Assembly: GCF_002911665.1 (NCBI RefSeq) | Contig: NZ_MTBP01000006.1 | Coordinates: 124,001-188,000 of the forward strand | DNA length: 64,000 nucleotides | Source of the DNA: Actinomadura rubteroloni | Lineage (GTDB): Bacteria; Actinomycetota; Actinomycetes; Streptosporangiales; Streptosporangiaceae | Direction: 5' to 3' | Shown here: piece by piece, positions 44,788-54,036 of the stretch | How positions within the stretch are numbered: the stretch's first letter is position 1 | Layout: the number at the start of each line of letters is the position of its first letter | Position numbers and translations under genes: made by a program | Notes under the pieces: model-generated | Databases searched by the model: none | Seen by the model: the letters and a program-made list of their open reading frames with translations, nothing else | What the model was told of the DNA's origin: nothing

Positions 44788-45840
44788 TCACTGCGCGAAT
44801 ATCTGTACGAAGGCTTGGGCCAGCAGGGCGGGATCATGACGCGGCGCGCCGCCGGGGTCGGCGACGTCGGCGAGGACGAGCCGGCCGCCGAGCGCGGCGA
44901 CGGCCTTGTCCAGCGCCTCGGCGTCGTCCACCACGCCCCGGTCGGCGAGGACGACGTCCACCCGCAGGTCGGGCGCGTGGGCCTGGAGCACTTCCAGATG
45001 GTTCTGGGGGGAGAAGTCGTCGGTCTCGCCCGGCTGCGGGACGAGGTTCAGCGCCACGATCCGGCGGGCGCGGGTGCGCGCCAGCGACCGGGCCAGCGCG
45101 GGGACCTTCAGGTGCGGCAGGACGCTCGTGAACCACGACCCCGGGCCGAACACCACCCAGTCCGCGTCGTCCACGGCGGCCAGGGCCTCGGGGCACGCGG
45201 GCGGGTCGGCCGGGACGAGGTCGACGCCGAGCACCGTCCCCGCCGTGCTCGCGCACGCCACCTGGCCCTTGACCCGCGTGACCACCCCGGGCCGCGCCGG
45301 GTCCGCGCCGCGCACCTCGGCGACGATGTCCATCGGGACCGCCGCCATCGGCAGCACCCGGCCGTGCGCGCCGAGCAGCCGCCCGACCCAGTCCAGGCCC
45401 TCCACCGTCGAGCCGACCGGGCCCCCGCGCTCGGCGAGCAGCTCCCACAGCGCCACGATCAGCAGGTTGCCCACCGCGTGGTCGTGCAGGACGCCGCCGC
45501 TGCGGAACCGGTGCTGCACCACGTCCCGCCAGGTCTGGCCCCACTCGTCGTCGCCGCACAGCGCGGCGAGGGCCATCCGCAGGTCGCCCGGCGGCAGGAC
45601 GCCCAGCTCGGCGCGCAGCCGTCCGCTGGACCCGCCGTCGTCGGCGACCGTGACGATCCCGGTCAGCCGGTCGGTGACCCGCCGCAGCGCCGACAGCGCC
45701 GCGTACAGCCCGTGCCCGCCGCCGAGCGCCACGACCCTCGGACCCGTGAGCGGACCCGCATCCTGACCTGAGCCCGGGCCTGGAACCTCCACCGTGCCGT
45801 TCGTCTCCTCGTCCCCGACCCGTGCCGGGTCACTGCTCAC
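44788..45840 (-). CDS. yvcK: Gluconeogenesis factor YvcK/CofD-like protein
   Basis: A 350-residue protein of the 2-phospho-L-lactate transferase-like family. It has PRVVALGGGHGLYAALSALR, TVADDGGSSGRLRAELGVLP and LHDHAVGNLLIVAL; the glycine-rich site binds UDP-sugars in YvcK. In Bacillus it is needed for growth on gluconeogenic carbon sources and for cell shape. The GTG overlaps the rapZ stop (GTGA). The N-terminal 33 residues are poorly conserved. Confidence 0.93.
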   Translation of the reverse strand: MSSDPARVGDEETNGTVEVPGPGSGQDAGPLTGPRVVALGGGHGLYAALSALRRVTDRLTGIVTVADDGGSSGRLRAELGVLPPGDLRMALAALCGDDEWGQTWRDVVQHRFRSGGVLHDHAVGNLLIVALWELLAERGGPVGSTVEGLDWVGRLLGAHGRVLPMAAVPMDIVAEVRGADPARPGVVTRVKGQVACASTAGTVLGVDLVPADPPACPEALAAVDDADWVVFGPGSWFTSVLPHLKVPALARSLARTRARRIVALNLVPQPGETDDFSPQNHLEVLQAHAPDLRVDVVLADRGVVDDAEALDKAVAALGGRLVLADVADPGGAPRHDPALLAQAFVQIFAQ

Positions 45841-46715
45841 TCACGGCCGAGGTCACGATGGGCGACCTGTACCTCGATGCCCTCGTCCCGCAGCCGTGCG
45901 GCGATCTGTTCCGCCATGGCCACACTACGGTGTTTGCCGCCCGTACATCCCACGGCGAGCGTCACGTAGTGCTTGCCCTCCCGGTCGTACCCCGCGGCGA
46001 GCAGGCGCAGCACCTCGGTGTAGGCGTCGAGGAACTCCTTGGCGCCGCTTTGCCCGAGGACGTAGTCGCGGACGTCGGCGTCCCGCCCGGTCTTCGGCCG
46101 CAGCTCCGGCACCCAGTGCGGGTTCGGCAGGAACCGGCAGTCGACGACCAGGTCCGCGTCGACCGGGAGCCCGTACTTGTAGCCGAACGACACCACGGTC
46201 GCGCGCAGGCTCGGCCCGCCGGTGTCGGTCCCGAAGAACGACACGATCTTGGCGCGCAGCTCGTGGACGTTGAGCCCGCTGGTGTCGATCACCAGGTCGG
46301 CCTCGGCGCGCACCTCGCGCACCAGGTCGCGTTCGCGCGCGATGCCGTCCACCAGGCGCCCGTCGCCCTGCAGCGGGTGCGGACGGCGGACGCTCTCGAA
46401 GCGGCGCACCAGGTCCGGGTCGCCCGCCTCCAGGAACACCACCCGGGGATGGACGCCCCTGGCCTCCAGCTCCGCGATGGCCGTGTGCAGGTCCTCGGTG
46501 AACGCCCGGCTCCGGACGTCCACGACCACCGCGATCCGCGGCACCGCGTCCTTCACCCGGCCGCCGAGATCGGCCATCGTCGCGAGCAGGCCGGGCGGCA
46601 GGTTGTCCACCACGAACCAGTCGAGATCCTCCAGCGCCTTGGCGGCGGTGCTGCGCCCCGCGCCCGACATGCCCGTCACGATCACGATGTCCGGCACGTT
46701 GGTGTCCGTCGTCAT
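45837..46715 (-). CDS. rapZ: RapZ-family nucleotide-binding protein
   Basis: A 292-residue P-loop protein. Walker A GMSGAGRSTAAKALED and a Walker-B-like WFVVDNLPPGLL mark the N-terminal half; VSFGYKYGLPVDADLVVDCR and GCTGGKHRSVAMAEQIA mark the C-terminal RNA/metabolite-binding half. In E. coli RapZ controls GlmZ small RNA decay; the actinobacterial partner is unknown. ATG at 46715 follows GGGGGAAG; an upstream in-frame start is out of keeping with the family length. Confidence 0.94.
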   Translation of the reverse strand: MTTDTNVPDIVIVTGMSGAGRSTAAKALEDLDWFVVDNLPPGLLATMADLGGRVKDAVPRIAVVVDVRSRAFTEDLHTAIAELEARGVHPRVVFLEAGDPDLVRRFESVRRPHPLQGDGRLVDGIARERDLVREVRAEADLVIDTSGLNVHELRAKIVSFFGTDTGGPSLRATVVSFGYKYGLPVDADLVVDCRFLPNPHWVPELRPKTGRDADVRDYVLGQSGAKEFLDAYTEVLRLLAAGYDREGKHYVTLAVGCTGGKHRSVAMAEQIAARLRDEGIEVQVAHRDLGRE

Positions 46716-46728
46716 TGTGCTTCCCCCG

Positions 46729-48726
46729 TCAGCCGTCAGAACCCCGTGCGTCCCCACCGGACCCCGGCCGCCCTCCGGCGGCCGGGACCGTCCCGCCGTG
46801 CAGCGCCGCCGCGATCGTCTCGGCGCTGCGCGCCCCGATGCCCGGCACCTCCGCGATCTGCTCGGGCGTCGCCGCGCGCAGCCGCTTCACCGACCCGAAG
46901 TGCTTGAGCAGCGCCGTCCGCCGGGCCGGGCCGAGCCCGGGGACGCCGTCCAGCTCGCTCGCCGTCATCGCCTTGGACCGGCGCTGGCGGTGGAACGTGA
47001 TCGCGAACCGGTGCGCCTCGTCGCGCACCCGCTGGACGAGGTACATGCCCTCGCTGTTGCGCGGCAGGATCACCGGGTCGTCGTCCCCCGGCAGCCACAG
47101 CTCCTCCAGCCGTTTGGCGATGCCCGCGACCGCGACGTCCTCGACGCCCAGCTCGTCCAGCGCCCGCTGTGCCGCCGCGACCTGCGGCGGGCCGCCGTCG
47201 ACCAGGACGAGGTTCGGCGGGTAGGCGAACTTGCGCGGCCGGCCGGTCTCCGGGTCGACGGGGCCGTGCGCGCCCACCTCGGTCTCGTCGGGGTCGCCGA
47301 GGACGTCCAGCTCGCCCGTCTTCTCCCGCTCGGCCAGATAACGGCGGAACCGGCGAGTGATCACCTCGTGGATCGAGCGGACGTCGTCCTGCCCCTCGAC
47401 CGCCTTGATCGTGAACCGGCGGTACTCGGACTTGCGGGCCAGGCCGTCCTCGAACACGACCATCGACGCGACCACGTTCGTGCCCTGGAGGTTCGACACG
47501 TCGTAGCACTCGATCCGCAGCGGCGCGTCGTCCAGCTCCAGCGCGTCCTGGATCTCCTGGAGCGCGCGGCTGCGGGTCGTGAGGTCGCTCGCGCGGCGCG
47601 TCTTGTGCTGCTTCAACGCCTCCAGCGCGTTGCGCTCCACCGTCTCCAGCAGGGTCTTCTTGTCGCCGCGCCGGGGCACGCGCAGCCCCACCGGGCCGCC
47701 GCGCTGCTCGCCGAGCAGCTCCGCCATCGCCGCGTGGTCGGGCGGCAGCTCGGGGACGAGCACCTCGCGCGGGATCCCCTGCCCGTCCTCGGCCTCGGCG
47801 TAGATCTGCATGAGGAACTGCTCCACGAGGTCGCCGGTGGTGACGTCCTCCACCTTGTCGACCACCCAGCCGCGCCGGCCCCGGATCCGGCCGCCGCGCA
47901 CGTAGAACACCTGGACTGCGGCTTCCAGCTCGTCCTGCGCGAACGCGACCATGTCGCAGTCGGTGCTGTCGCCGAAGACGACCGTCTGCTTCTCCAGGGC
48001 CCGCTCCAGCGCGCGGACGTCGTCGCGCAGCCGGGCCGCGCGCTCGTACTCCTGCGACGCGGCGGCCTCGCGCATGTCGCGTTCGAGGCGGCGGATGAAC
48101 CGGGTCGTGTTGCCCGCCATGAAGTCGCTGAACTCCTCGGCTAGCAGCCGGTGCTCGTCCGGGGAGACCCGCCCGACGCACGGCGCCGAGCACTTGTCGA
48201 TGTAGCCGAGCAGGCACGGCCGGTCGAGCTGGTGCTGCCGCTTGAACACCCCCGCGCTGCACGTCCGCACCGGGAAGACGCGCAGGAGCTGGTCGACGGT
48301 CTCGCGGATCGCCCACGCGTGCGAGTACGGCCCGAAGTAGCGGACGCCCCGGCGCTTGGCCCCCCGCATCACCATGACGCGCGGGAACTCCTCGTTCAGC
48401 GTCACCGCGAGGTAGGGGTAGGACTTGTCGTCGCGGTACCGGACGTTGAACCGGGGGTCGAACTCCTTGATCCAGGAGTATTCGAGCTGGAGCGCCTCGA
48501 CCTCGGTGCCGACGACCGTCCAGTCCACGCGGGCGGCGGTCTGGAGCATCGTCTGGGTGCGCGGGTGCAGGCCCGCGAAGTCGGCGAAGTAGGAGTTCAG
48601 GCGGGACCGCAGGCTCTTGGCCTTGCCCACGTAGACGACCCGCCCGCCCGCGTCGCGGAAGCGGTAGACGCCGGGATCCTCGGGGATGGATCCCGGTGCG
48701 GGTCGGTAGGTCGCCGGATCTGCCAC
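46729..48726 (-). CDS. uvrC: Excinuclease ABC subunit C
   Basis: A 665-residue UvrC, the dual-incision nuclease of nucleotide excision repair. The GIY-YIG nuclease is at 12-95 (PEDPGVYRFRD, VVYVGKAKSLRSRLNSYF), the UVR domain near 200 (AARLRDDVRALERALEKQTV), the RNase H-like 5' nuclease around 380-500 (IECYDVSNLQGTNVVASMVV) and two helix-hairpin-helix units at the end (GVPGLGPARRTALLKHFGS, EVPGIGARSAETIAAALH). GTG at 48726 was chosen because TACGCT lies seven bases upstream, a leaderless layout; the frame extends a little further. Confidence 0.97.
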   Translation of the reverse strand: MADPATYRPAPGSIPEDPGVYRFRDAGGRVVYVGKAKSLRSRLNSYFADFAGLHPRTQTMLQTAARVDWTVVGTEVEALQLEYSWIKEFDPRFNVRYRDDKSYPYLAVTLNEEFPRVMVMRGAKRRGVRYFGPYSHAWAIRETVDQLLRVFPVRTCSAGVFKRQHQLDRPCLLGYIDKCSAPCVGRVSPDEHRLLAEEFSDFMAGNTTRFIRRLERDMREAAASQEYERAARLRDDVRALERALEKQTVVFGDSTDCDMVAFAQDELEAAVQVFYVRGGRIRGRRGWVVDKVEDVTTGDLVEQFLMQIYAEAEDGQGIPREVLVPELPPDHAAMAELLGEQRGGPVGLRVPRRGDKKTLLETVERNALEALKQHKTRRASDLTTRSRALQEIQDALELDDAPLRIECYDVSNLQGTNVVASMVVFEDGLARKSEYRRFTIKAVEGQDDVRSIHEVITRRFRRYLAEREKTGELDVLGDPDETEVGAHGPVDPETGRPRKFAYPPNLVLVDGGPPQVAAAQRALDELGVEDVAVAGIAKRLEELWLPGDDDPVILPRNSEGMYLVQRVRDEAHRFAITFHRQRRSKAMTASELDGVPGLGPARRTALLKHFGSVKRLRAATPEQIAEVPGIGARSAETIAAALHGGTVPAAGGRPGSGGDARGSDG

Positions 48727-48733
48727 GCTCGCA

Positions 48734-48739
48734 AGCGTA
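48734..48739 (-). promoter_or_regulatory. Leaderless -10 element of uvrC (TACGCT)
   Basis: TACGCT (48739-48734) on the minus strand lies seven bases before the GTG of uvrC, with no ribosome site between. Confidence 0.55.
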
Positions 48740-48761
48740 GTCGGCGCCGCCGACAATCGCG

Positions 48762-48786
48762 GCTCCCCGGCGGGCCGCCGGGGAGC
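48762..48786 (-). terminator. Rieske gene terminator-like hairpin
   Basis: GCTCCCCGGC (48762-48771) pairs with GCCGGGGAGC (48777-48786), a perfect 10-bp stem and five-base loop 20 bases after the Rieske stop. A competing 10-bp stem uses CCGGCGGGCC (48768-48777) with its copy about 10 bases further. Either would terminate or protect the Rieske mRNA. Confidence 0.6.
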
Positions 48787-48805
48787 GGCCCGCCGGACTC
48801 CGCGC

Positions 48806-49234
48806 TCAGGCGACGACGATGGCGTCGCCCTTGACCTGCACCGGGTACTCCTTCAGCGGCCGGTTCGCCGGCCCGTGCTGCACCGACCCGTCGGCGATCT
48901 TGAACTCGCTGCCGTGGCACGGGCAGTGGATCGCCCCGCCCGTCACCTTGTCGGTGAGGCAGCCCTGGTGGGTGCACGTCGCGTCGAACGCCTTGTAGGT
49001 CCCGGCCGTCGGCTGGGTGACCACCAGCTTCGCCTGCTGGTTGATCACCCCGCCGCCGACCGGGACCTCGGCGGTCTTCGCGATCTCGGTCCCGCGCAGT
49101 TCGGTCGCGGACTTGGCGGGCTTGTCGTCGCTAGGGCCGCAGCCCGCCAGCACCGCCGCCGCGCCGAACGCCCCGGCGCCGCACAGCACCGTCCGCCGCG
49201 TCGCCGGTGTCCCGGCCGTCACATCGTCGTTCAT
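48806..49234 (-). CDS. Tat/lipobox Rieske [2Fe-2S] lipoprotein
   Basis: A 142-residue Rieske protein. The N-terminus has a twin-arginine pair (RR at 13-14) and a lipobox LAGC (Cys32), so it is exported folded and lipid-anchored outside the membrane. The cluster ligands are complete: C87-T-H89 (CTHQGC) and C104-P-C-H107 (CPCHGS), with C92 and C106 as the disulfide pair. It resembles stand-alone arsenite-oxidase-like or QcrA-like soluble Rieske domains. No bc complex genes are near. The ATG at 49234 is used; a possible start at 49243 exists. Confidence 0.9.
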   Translation of the reverse strand: MNDDVTAGTPATRRTVLCGAGAFGAAAVLAGCGPSDDKPAKSATELRGTEIAKTAEVPVGGGVINQQAKLVVTQPTAGTYKAFDATCTHQGCLTDKVTGGAIHCPCHGSEFKIADGSVQHGPANRPLKEYPVQVKGDAIVVA

Positions 49235-49271
49235 GGGACACATGATCCTGCACGCGGGGCGCGGAACGGGA

Positions 49272-52109
49272 TCAGAGGCCCATCTTGGCGAGGAACTGGC
49301 CGGTGTGGCTGGCCTCGACGCGGGCGACGTCCTCCGGGGTGCCGGTCGCGACGACGGTGCCGCCGCGCGAGCCGCCCTCGGGGCCCATGTCGACGATCCA
49401 GTCCGCCGTCTTGATCACGTCCAGGTTGTGCTCGATGACGAGGACGGTGTTGCCCTTGTCCACCAGGCCGTTCAGCACGCCGAGCAGCTTGCGGATGTCC
49501 TCGAAGTGCAGGCCGGTCGTCGGCTCGTCCAGGACGTAGATGGTGCGTCCGGTCGAGCGCTTCTGCAGTTCGGCGGCCAGCTTCACGCGCTGCGCCTCGC
49601 CGCCCGACAGCGTCGGCGCGGGCTGCCCGAGCCGGACGTACCCGAGCCCGACGTCGTTCAGCGTCTTCAGGTGCCGGTGGATCGCGGTGATCGGCTCGAA
49701 GAACACCGCCGCCTCCTCGATCGGCATGTCGAGGACCTCGGAGATCGTCTTCCCCTTGTAGTGGACCTCCAGCGTCTCGCGGTTGTAGCGCGCCCCGTGG
49801 CACACCTCGCACGGCACGTAGACGTCCGGCAGGAAGTTCATCTCGATCTTGATCGTGCCGTCGCCGGAGCAGTTCTCGCACCGGCCGCCCTTGACGTTGA
49901 ACGAGAACCGGCCCGGCTGGTAGCCGCGCACCTTGGCCTCGGTCGTCTGCGCGAACAGCTTGCGGACGTGGTCGAACACGCCGGTGTAGGTCGCCGGGTT
50001 GGAGCGCGGGGTGCGGCCGATCGGCGACTGGTCGACGTGGACGACCTTGTCGAGCTGGTCGATCCCGGTGACGCGGCGGTGCTTGCCCGGGACGGTCCGG
50101 GCGCCGTTGAGCTGCTTGGCCAGCGAGTTGTAGAGGATGTCGTTGACCAGCGTCGACTTGCCCGAGCCCGACACGCCGGTCACGGCCGTGAGCACGCCGA
50201 GCGGGAACGACACGTCCACGTTGCGCAGGTTGTTCTGCTGCGCGCCCTTGACCGTGATCTCGCGGCCCTTCTGGCGCGGGCGGCGGACCTCGGGCCTCTC
50301 GATCGTCCGGCGGCCCGACAGGTACGCGCCGGTCAGGGACCGCTCGCTGGCGCGCAGGTCCTCCACCGTGCCGGACACGACGACCTCGCCGCCGTGCTCG
50401 CCCGCGCGGGGGCCGATGTCCACGATCCAGTCGGCGGCGGCGATGGTGTCCTCGTCGTGCTCGACGACGATGAGCGTGTTGCCCATGTCCCGCAGCCGCA
50501 GCAGCGTCTCCAGGAGCCGGTGGTTGTCGCGCTGGTGCAGGCCGATCGACGGCTCGTCCAGCACGTACAGGACGCCGACCAGCCCGGAGCCGATCTGGGT
50601 CGCGAGGCGGATGCGCTGCGCCTCGCCGCCCGCCAGCGTCGCGGACGCGCGGTCGAGCGTGAGGTAGTCCAGGCCGACGTCCAGCAGGAAGCCGAGGCGC
50701 GCGTTGATCTCCTTCAGCACGCGCTCGGCGATGTGCTTCTCGCGCTCGTTCAGCTCCAGCGACAGCAGGAACTTCGCGCACTCCCCGATCGGCATCCCGG
50801 CGATCTCGGCGATCGACCGGCCGCCCATCGTGACGGCGAGGACGTACGGCTTGAGCCTGGCCCCCTCGCACGTCGGGCACGGGATCTCCCGCATGTAGCC
50901 CTCGAACTTCTCCCGGCTGGAGTCGCTCTCGGACTCGGAGTGGCGGCGCTGGATGTAGGGGATCACGCCCTCGAACGCGGTGTAGTACGACCGGGTGCGG
51001 CCGTACCGGTTCTTGTAGCGGACGTGCACCTGCGTCTCGTGCCCGTTCAGGACGGCCCGGCGCGCCTTGAGCGGCAGCTTGTGCCAGGGCGTCCCGAGGT
51101 CGAAGCCGAGCGCGTCGCCGAGGGCCGCCAGCAGCCGCAGGAAGTAGTCGCTGACGTGCCCGCCCGACCACGGCTGGACGGCCCCGTCGGCGAGGGACAG
51201 CTCGGGGTCGGGGACGACCAGCTCCGGGTCCACCTCCATGCGGGTGCCGAGGCCGGTGCAGTCGGGGCAGGCGCCGTAGGGCGAGTTGAAGGAGAAGGAG
51301 CGCGGCTCCAGCTCGTCGAACGACAGGTCGTCGTAGGGGCAGTAGAGGTGCTCGGAGTACATCCGGGTGCGGTTCTCGTCGTCCTCGGCGAGGTCCACGA
51401 AGTCGAGGACGATCGTGCCGCCGGACAGGCCGAGCGCGGTCTCCACCGAGTCGGCGAGGCGCTGGCGCGCGGACTCCTTGACCGACAGCCGGTCCACCAC
51501 GACCGAGATGTCGTGCTTCTCCTGCTTCTTGAGCGTCGGGGGCTCGTCCAGCCGGACGGTCGCGCCGTCCACGATCGCCCGCGAGTAGCCCTTGGACTGC
51601 AGCTCCCGGAACAGCTCCAGGTACTCGCCCTTGCGGCCCCGGATCACCGGCGCGAGCACCTGGAAGCGGGTGCCCTCGCCGAGCTCCAGCACACGGTCCA
51701 CGATCTGCTGCGGGGCCTGGCGGCTGATCGGACGGGCGCACACCGGGCAGTGCGGGTGCCCGATGCGCGCGTAGAGCAGGCGCAGGTAGTCGTAGACCTC
51801 GGTGATCGTCCCGACGGTCGACCGGGGGTTCTTGCTCGTGGACTTCTGGTCGATCGACACGGCCGGGGACAGGCCCTCGATGAAGTCGACGTCCGGCTTG
51901 TCCATCTGGCCGAGGAACTGCCGGGCGTAGGCCGACAGCGACTCGACGTACCGGCGCTGCCCCTCGGCGAAGATCGTGTCGAACGCCAGACTCGACTTCC
52001 CGGAGCCGGAGAGCCCGGTGAACACGATCATGGCGTCCCGCGGCAGGTCGAGCGAGACGTCCTTCAGGTTGTGCTCGCGTGCTCCACGCACGATGAGTCG
52101 GTCATGCAC
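49272..52109 (-). CDS. uvrA: Excinuclease ABC subunit A
   Basis: A 945-residue UvrA, the damage sensor of nucleotide excision repair. Two ABC modules: Walker A GLSGSGKSSLAFDT and GVSGSGKSTLVND, signatures LAGGEAQRIRLATQIGSGL and LSGGEAQRVKLAAELQ. Zinc-finger cysteines CPDC, CPTC and CENCSGDG/CEVCHG are present. GTG at 52109 starts VHDRLIVRGAREHNLKDVSL. A LexA-like box lies 120 bases upstream, so it is probably SOS-induced. Confidence 0.97.
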   Translation of the reverse strand: MHDRLIVRGAREHNLKDVSLDLPRDAMIVFTGLSGSGKSSLAFDTIFAEGQRRYVESLSAYARQFLGQMDKPDVDFIEGLSPAVSIDQKSTSKNPRSTVGTITEVYDYLRLLYARIGHPHCPVCARPISRQAPQQIVDRVLELGEGTRFQVLAPVIRGRKGEYLELFRELQSKGYSRAIVDGATVRLDEPPTLKKQEKHDISVVVDRLSVKESARQRLADSVETALGLSGGTIVLDFVDLAEDDENRTRMYSEHLYCPYDDLSFDELEPRSFSFNSPYGACPDCTGLGTRMEVDPELVVPDPELSLADGAVQPWSGGHVSDYFLRLLAALGDALGFDLGTPWHKLPLKARRAVLNGHETQVHVRYKNRYGRTRSYYTAFEGVIPYIQRRHSESESDSSREKFEGYMREIPCPTCEGARLKPYVLAVTMGGRSIAEIAGMPIGECAKFLLSLELNEREKHIAERVLKEINARLGFLLDVGLDYLTLDRASATLAGGEAQRIRLATQIGSGLVGVLYVLDEPSIGLHQRDNHRLLETLLRLRDMGNTLIVVEHDEDTIAAADWIVDIGPRAGEHGGEVVVSGTVEDLRASERSLTGAYLSGRRTIERPEVRRPRQKGREITVKGAQQNNLRNVDVSFPLGVLTAVTGVSGSGKSTLVNDILYNSLAKQLNGARTVPGKHRRVTGIDQLDKVVHVDQSPIGRTPRSNPATYTGVFDHVRKLFAQTTEAKVRGYQPGRFSFNVKGGRCENCSGDGTIKIEMNFLPDVYVPCEVCHGARYNRETLEVHYKGKTISEVLDMPIEEAAVFFEPITAIHRHLKTLNDVGLGYVRLGQPAPTLSGGEAQRVKLAAELQKRSTGRTIYVLDEPTTGLHFEDIRKLLGVLNGLVDKGNTVLVIEHNLDVIKTADWIVDMGPEGGSRGGTVVATGTPEDVARVEASHTGQFLAKMGL

Positions 52110-52229
52110 GGCGGTGGCTTCCGGTTCTCTGGTGGGGCGCCGACGGCGCGTCGGCGCGCGTCCCGTTCACGGCGGCGAGGAGAGACTCCCCCGCCATAGC
52201 TAACAGCGGCATCGGCCGCTTCATTTCGA

Positions 52230-52245
52230 CCGTACACGTGTTCGA
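52230..52245. promoter_or_regulatory. LexA (SOS) box upstream of uvrA
   Basis: CCGTACACGTGTTCGA matches the actinobacterial SOS consensus TCGAAC-N4-GTTCGA in 14 of 16 positions counting the four variable ones, with the right half perfect. It lies in the only spacer between the GNAT gene and uvrA. Confidence 0.6.
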
Positions 52246-52284
52246 ACACCACTTGCCACCGGAACGGGCGCGGGGCTCGTCCCG

Positions 52285-52881
52285 TCACAGCCGCGCCCGG
52301 CCCTCCCGCAGGTCGTCGGGGGTGAGCAGCCAGCACAGGTCGCGGCCGGTGTCGCCGGGGGCCGCGGGCGGACGCTCGACCGTCCGTTCGAGCAGGAACC
52401 CGAGCCGGCGCGCGACCGAGGCGCTGGAGTCGTTGGCCGCGTCGCACCGGATCTCGACGCGCTCGACGCCGGGGTCGGCGAACGCCGCCCGGACCAGCGC
52501 CGCCGCGACCCGGGTCGCGATGCCCCGGCCGGTGTAGGCGGAGTGGACCCAGTAACCGATCTCACACGTCACGGGCGGGCGGACGTGCAGGACCGTGCCA
52601 CCGAGCACCGGAGCGCCGTCCCGGTCGCCGCCCGCCGCGAAGATCCCGTAGGCGAACTCCGTCCCGTCGGCCCAGAGGCGGTCCCGCTCGGCGAGGTAGG
52701 CCGCGTGGTCGGCCTCGGCCGGCAGGTCCGCCGCCCAGGCCATCCACTCGTGCAGTTCGGCGAAGGACTCCTTGACGGCCTGGTCGAGGGCGCCGGCGTC
52801 GGACGGCCGCCAGCGGCGCACGACGAGGTCGTCCAGCACGATCCGTTCGGGCGGCCGGTCGGTGAGCGGTGCGGCGTCCAT
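52285..52881 (-). CDS. GNAT-family N-acetyltransferase (RimJ-like)
   Basis: A 198-residue GNAT of the ribosomal-protein or small-molecule type. IVLDDLVVRRWRPSDAGALD opens the fold, GTVLHVRPPVTCEIGYWV is the central strand, and GRGIATRVAAALVRAAFADP the acetyl-CoA loop. The ATG at 52881 has GGGGGA eight bases before it. It stands alone on the minus strand, between uvrA and a divergent metallo-hydrolase. Substrate unknown. Confidence 0.87.
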   Translation of the reverse strand: MDAAPLTDRPPERIVLDDLVVRRWRPSDAGALDQAVKESFAELHEWMAWAADLPAEADHAAYLAERDRLWADGTEFAYGIFAAGGDRDGAPVLGGTVLHVRPPVTCEIGYWVHSAYTGRGIATRVAAALVRAAFADPGVERVEIRCDAANDSSASVARRLGFLLERTVERPPAAPGDTGRDLCWLLTPDDLREGRARL

Positions 52882-53112
52882 TCCCCCATCGTGCACAGCG
52901 GCCTCCCGAGTCGCGACCCATTAACGGCGGTCCCACCGCACTTCCCGGGGAACGATCTCTCACACCGCTGGAACGCTCTCTTCCGCTCGGGCACCGGACG
53001 CGCGTGATTTTCCGCACCGTACGCCGCGAACGGGACGCAGCCGGGGACGCGGCGGCGCGGGCGATGCGCGAGGATGGGCGCTGTCCGCCACGGGACCTCG
53101 ACGGGAGGGACG

Positions 53113-53778
53113 ATGACCTACACCGGAGACGTCGCGGTCGGCGGCGCGCCCGGCGTCCGCGAGCTGCCCGGCCTGACGATCACCAAGGCCGCGGTCGGTC
53201 CGTACGACAACAACGCCTACCTGCTGCGGTGCGCCGCGACGGGCGAGCAGCTCCTCATCGACGCGGCCAACGAGGCGTCCCGGCTGCTCGGCCTGCTCGG
53301 CGGGGGGCCGCTCGCGCGGATCGTCACGACGCACCGCCACCAGGACCACTGGGAGGCGCTCGCGGAGGTGGTCGCGGCGACGGGCGCGCCGGTCACCGCG
53401 CACCCGTTCGACGCCGAGCCGTTGCCCGTCCCGGTGACGGCGCCGGTCGAGGACGGCGACACGTTCACGTTCGGCGCGGTGACGCTGGAGGTGATCCACC
53501 TGCGCGGCCACACGCCGGGGTCGATCGCGCTGCTGTACGACGCGGACGGGTCGTCGTCCGGGCACCCGCACCTGTTCACCGGGGACAGCCTGTTCCCCGG
53601 CGGGGTCGGGAACACCTGGGGCGACCCGACGCGGTTCGCGCGGCTGCTCGCGGACGTCGAGGAGCGCGTGTTCGACCGCCTCCCCGACGCGACCTGGTTC
53701 TATCCGGGCCACGGCAAGGACTCCACGCTCGGCCGGGAGCGGCCGTCGCTGCCGGAGTGGCGCGCGCGGGGCTGGTGA
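53113..53778 (+). CDS. Metallo-beta-lactamase-fold hydrolase (glyoxalase II-like)
   Basis: A 221-residue MBL-fold protein. The zinc motif is TTHRHQDHWEAL (HxHxDH), with further ligands in LRGHTPGSIALL, LFTGDSLFPGGVG and YPGHGKDSTLG, all in family positions. GGGAGGG lies before the ATG. Glyoxalase II-like or other thioester hydrolase activity is likely but not proven. The gene ends 80 bases before a converging micro-gene, with a strong hairpin between. Confidence 0.87.
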   Translation: MTYTGDVAVGGAPGVRELPGLTITKAAVGPYDNNAYLLRCAATGEQLLIDAANEASRLLGLLGGGPLARIVTTHRHQDHWEALAEVVAATGAPVTAHPFDAEPLPVPVTAPVEDGDTFTFGAVTLEVIHLRGHTPGSIALLYDADGSSSGHPHLFTGDSLFPGGVGNTWGDPTRFARLLADVEERVFDRLPDATWFYPGHGKDSTLGRERPSLPEWRARGW

Positions 53779-53796
53779 CGGTCCCCCGACGGCGCG

Positions 53797-53826
53797 CGGC
53801 CCGCGTGCGGCGGTGCACGCGGGCCG
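53797..53826. terminator. Bidirectional hairpin between converging genes
   Basis: A perfect 12-bp stem (53797-53808 with 53815-53826) and a six-base loop sit between the metallo-hydrolase stop and the converging micro-gene stop. It can serve both transcripts. Confidence 0.75.
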
Positions 53827-53858
53827 TTCGCGGAGGCGGCGCCGCGAGGGCGCCGGGG

Positions 53859-54005
53859 TCAGTGGAAGATGCTGACGCCTCCCGGGCCGACGAGCAGGCC
53901 CACGACGATGAGGACGATGCCCCAGAGCAGTTCGCGCCGGGCGAGGATCACGTAGATGCCCCCGACGACCAGGATGACGGCGATGAGCCACAGAATGAAT
54001 GCCAT
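53859..54005 (-). CDS. Small membrane protein, DUF6131/GPGG family
   Basis: A 48-residue protein, MAFILWLIAVILVVGGIYVI onward, with two hydrophobic helices separated by LARRELLWG and the ending GPGGVSIFH. The GPGG(V)S-F-H ending is a signature of a short actinobacterial membrane protein family often found between stress or lipid genes. GGGGA lies upstream of the ATG at 54005. A TTGACC lies in its upstream region, near a complex hairpin. The function is unknown. Confidence 0.85.
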   Translation of the reverse strand: MAFILWLIAVILVVGGIYVILARRELLWGIVLIVVGLLVGPGGVSIFH

Positions 54006-54036
54006 GCGGCAACGAGTCCCCGTTAGGAAAAGGATC

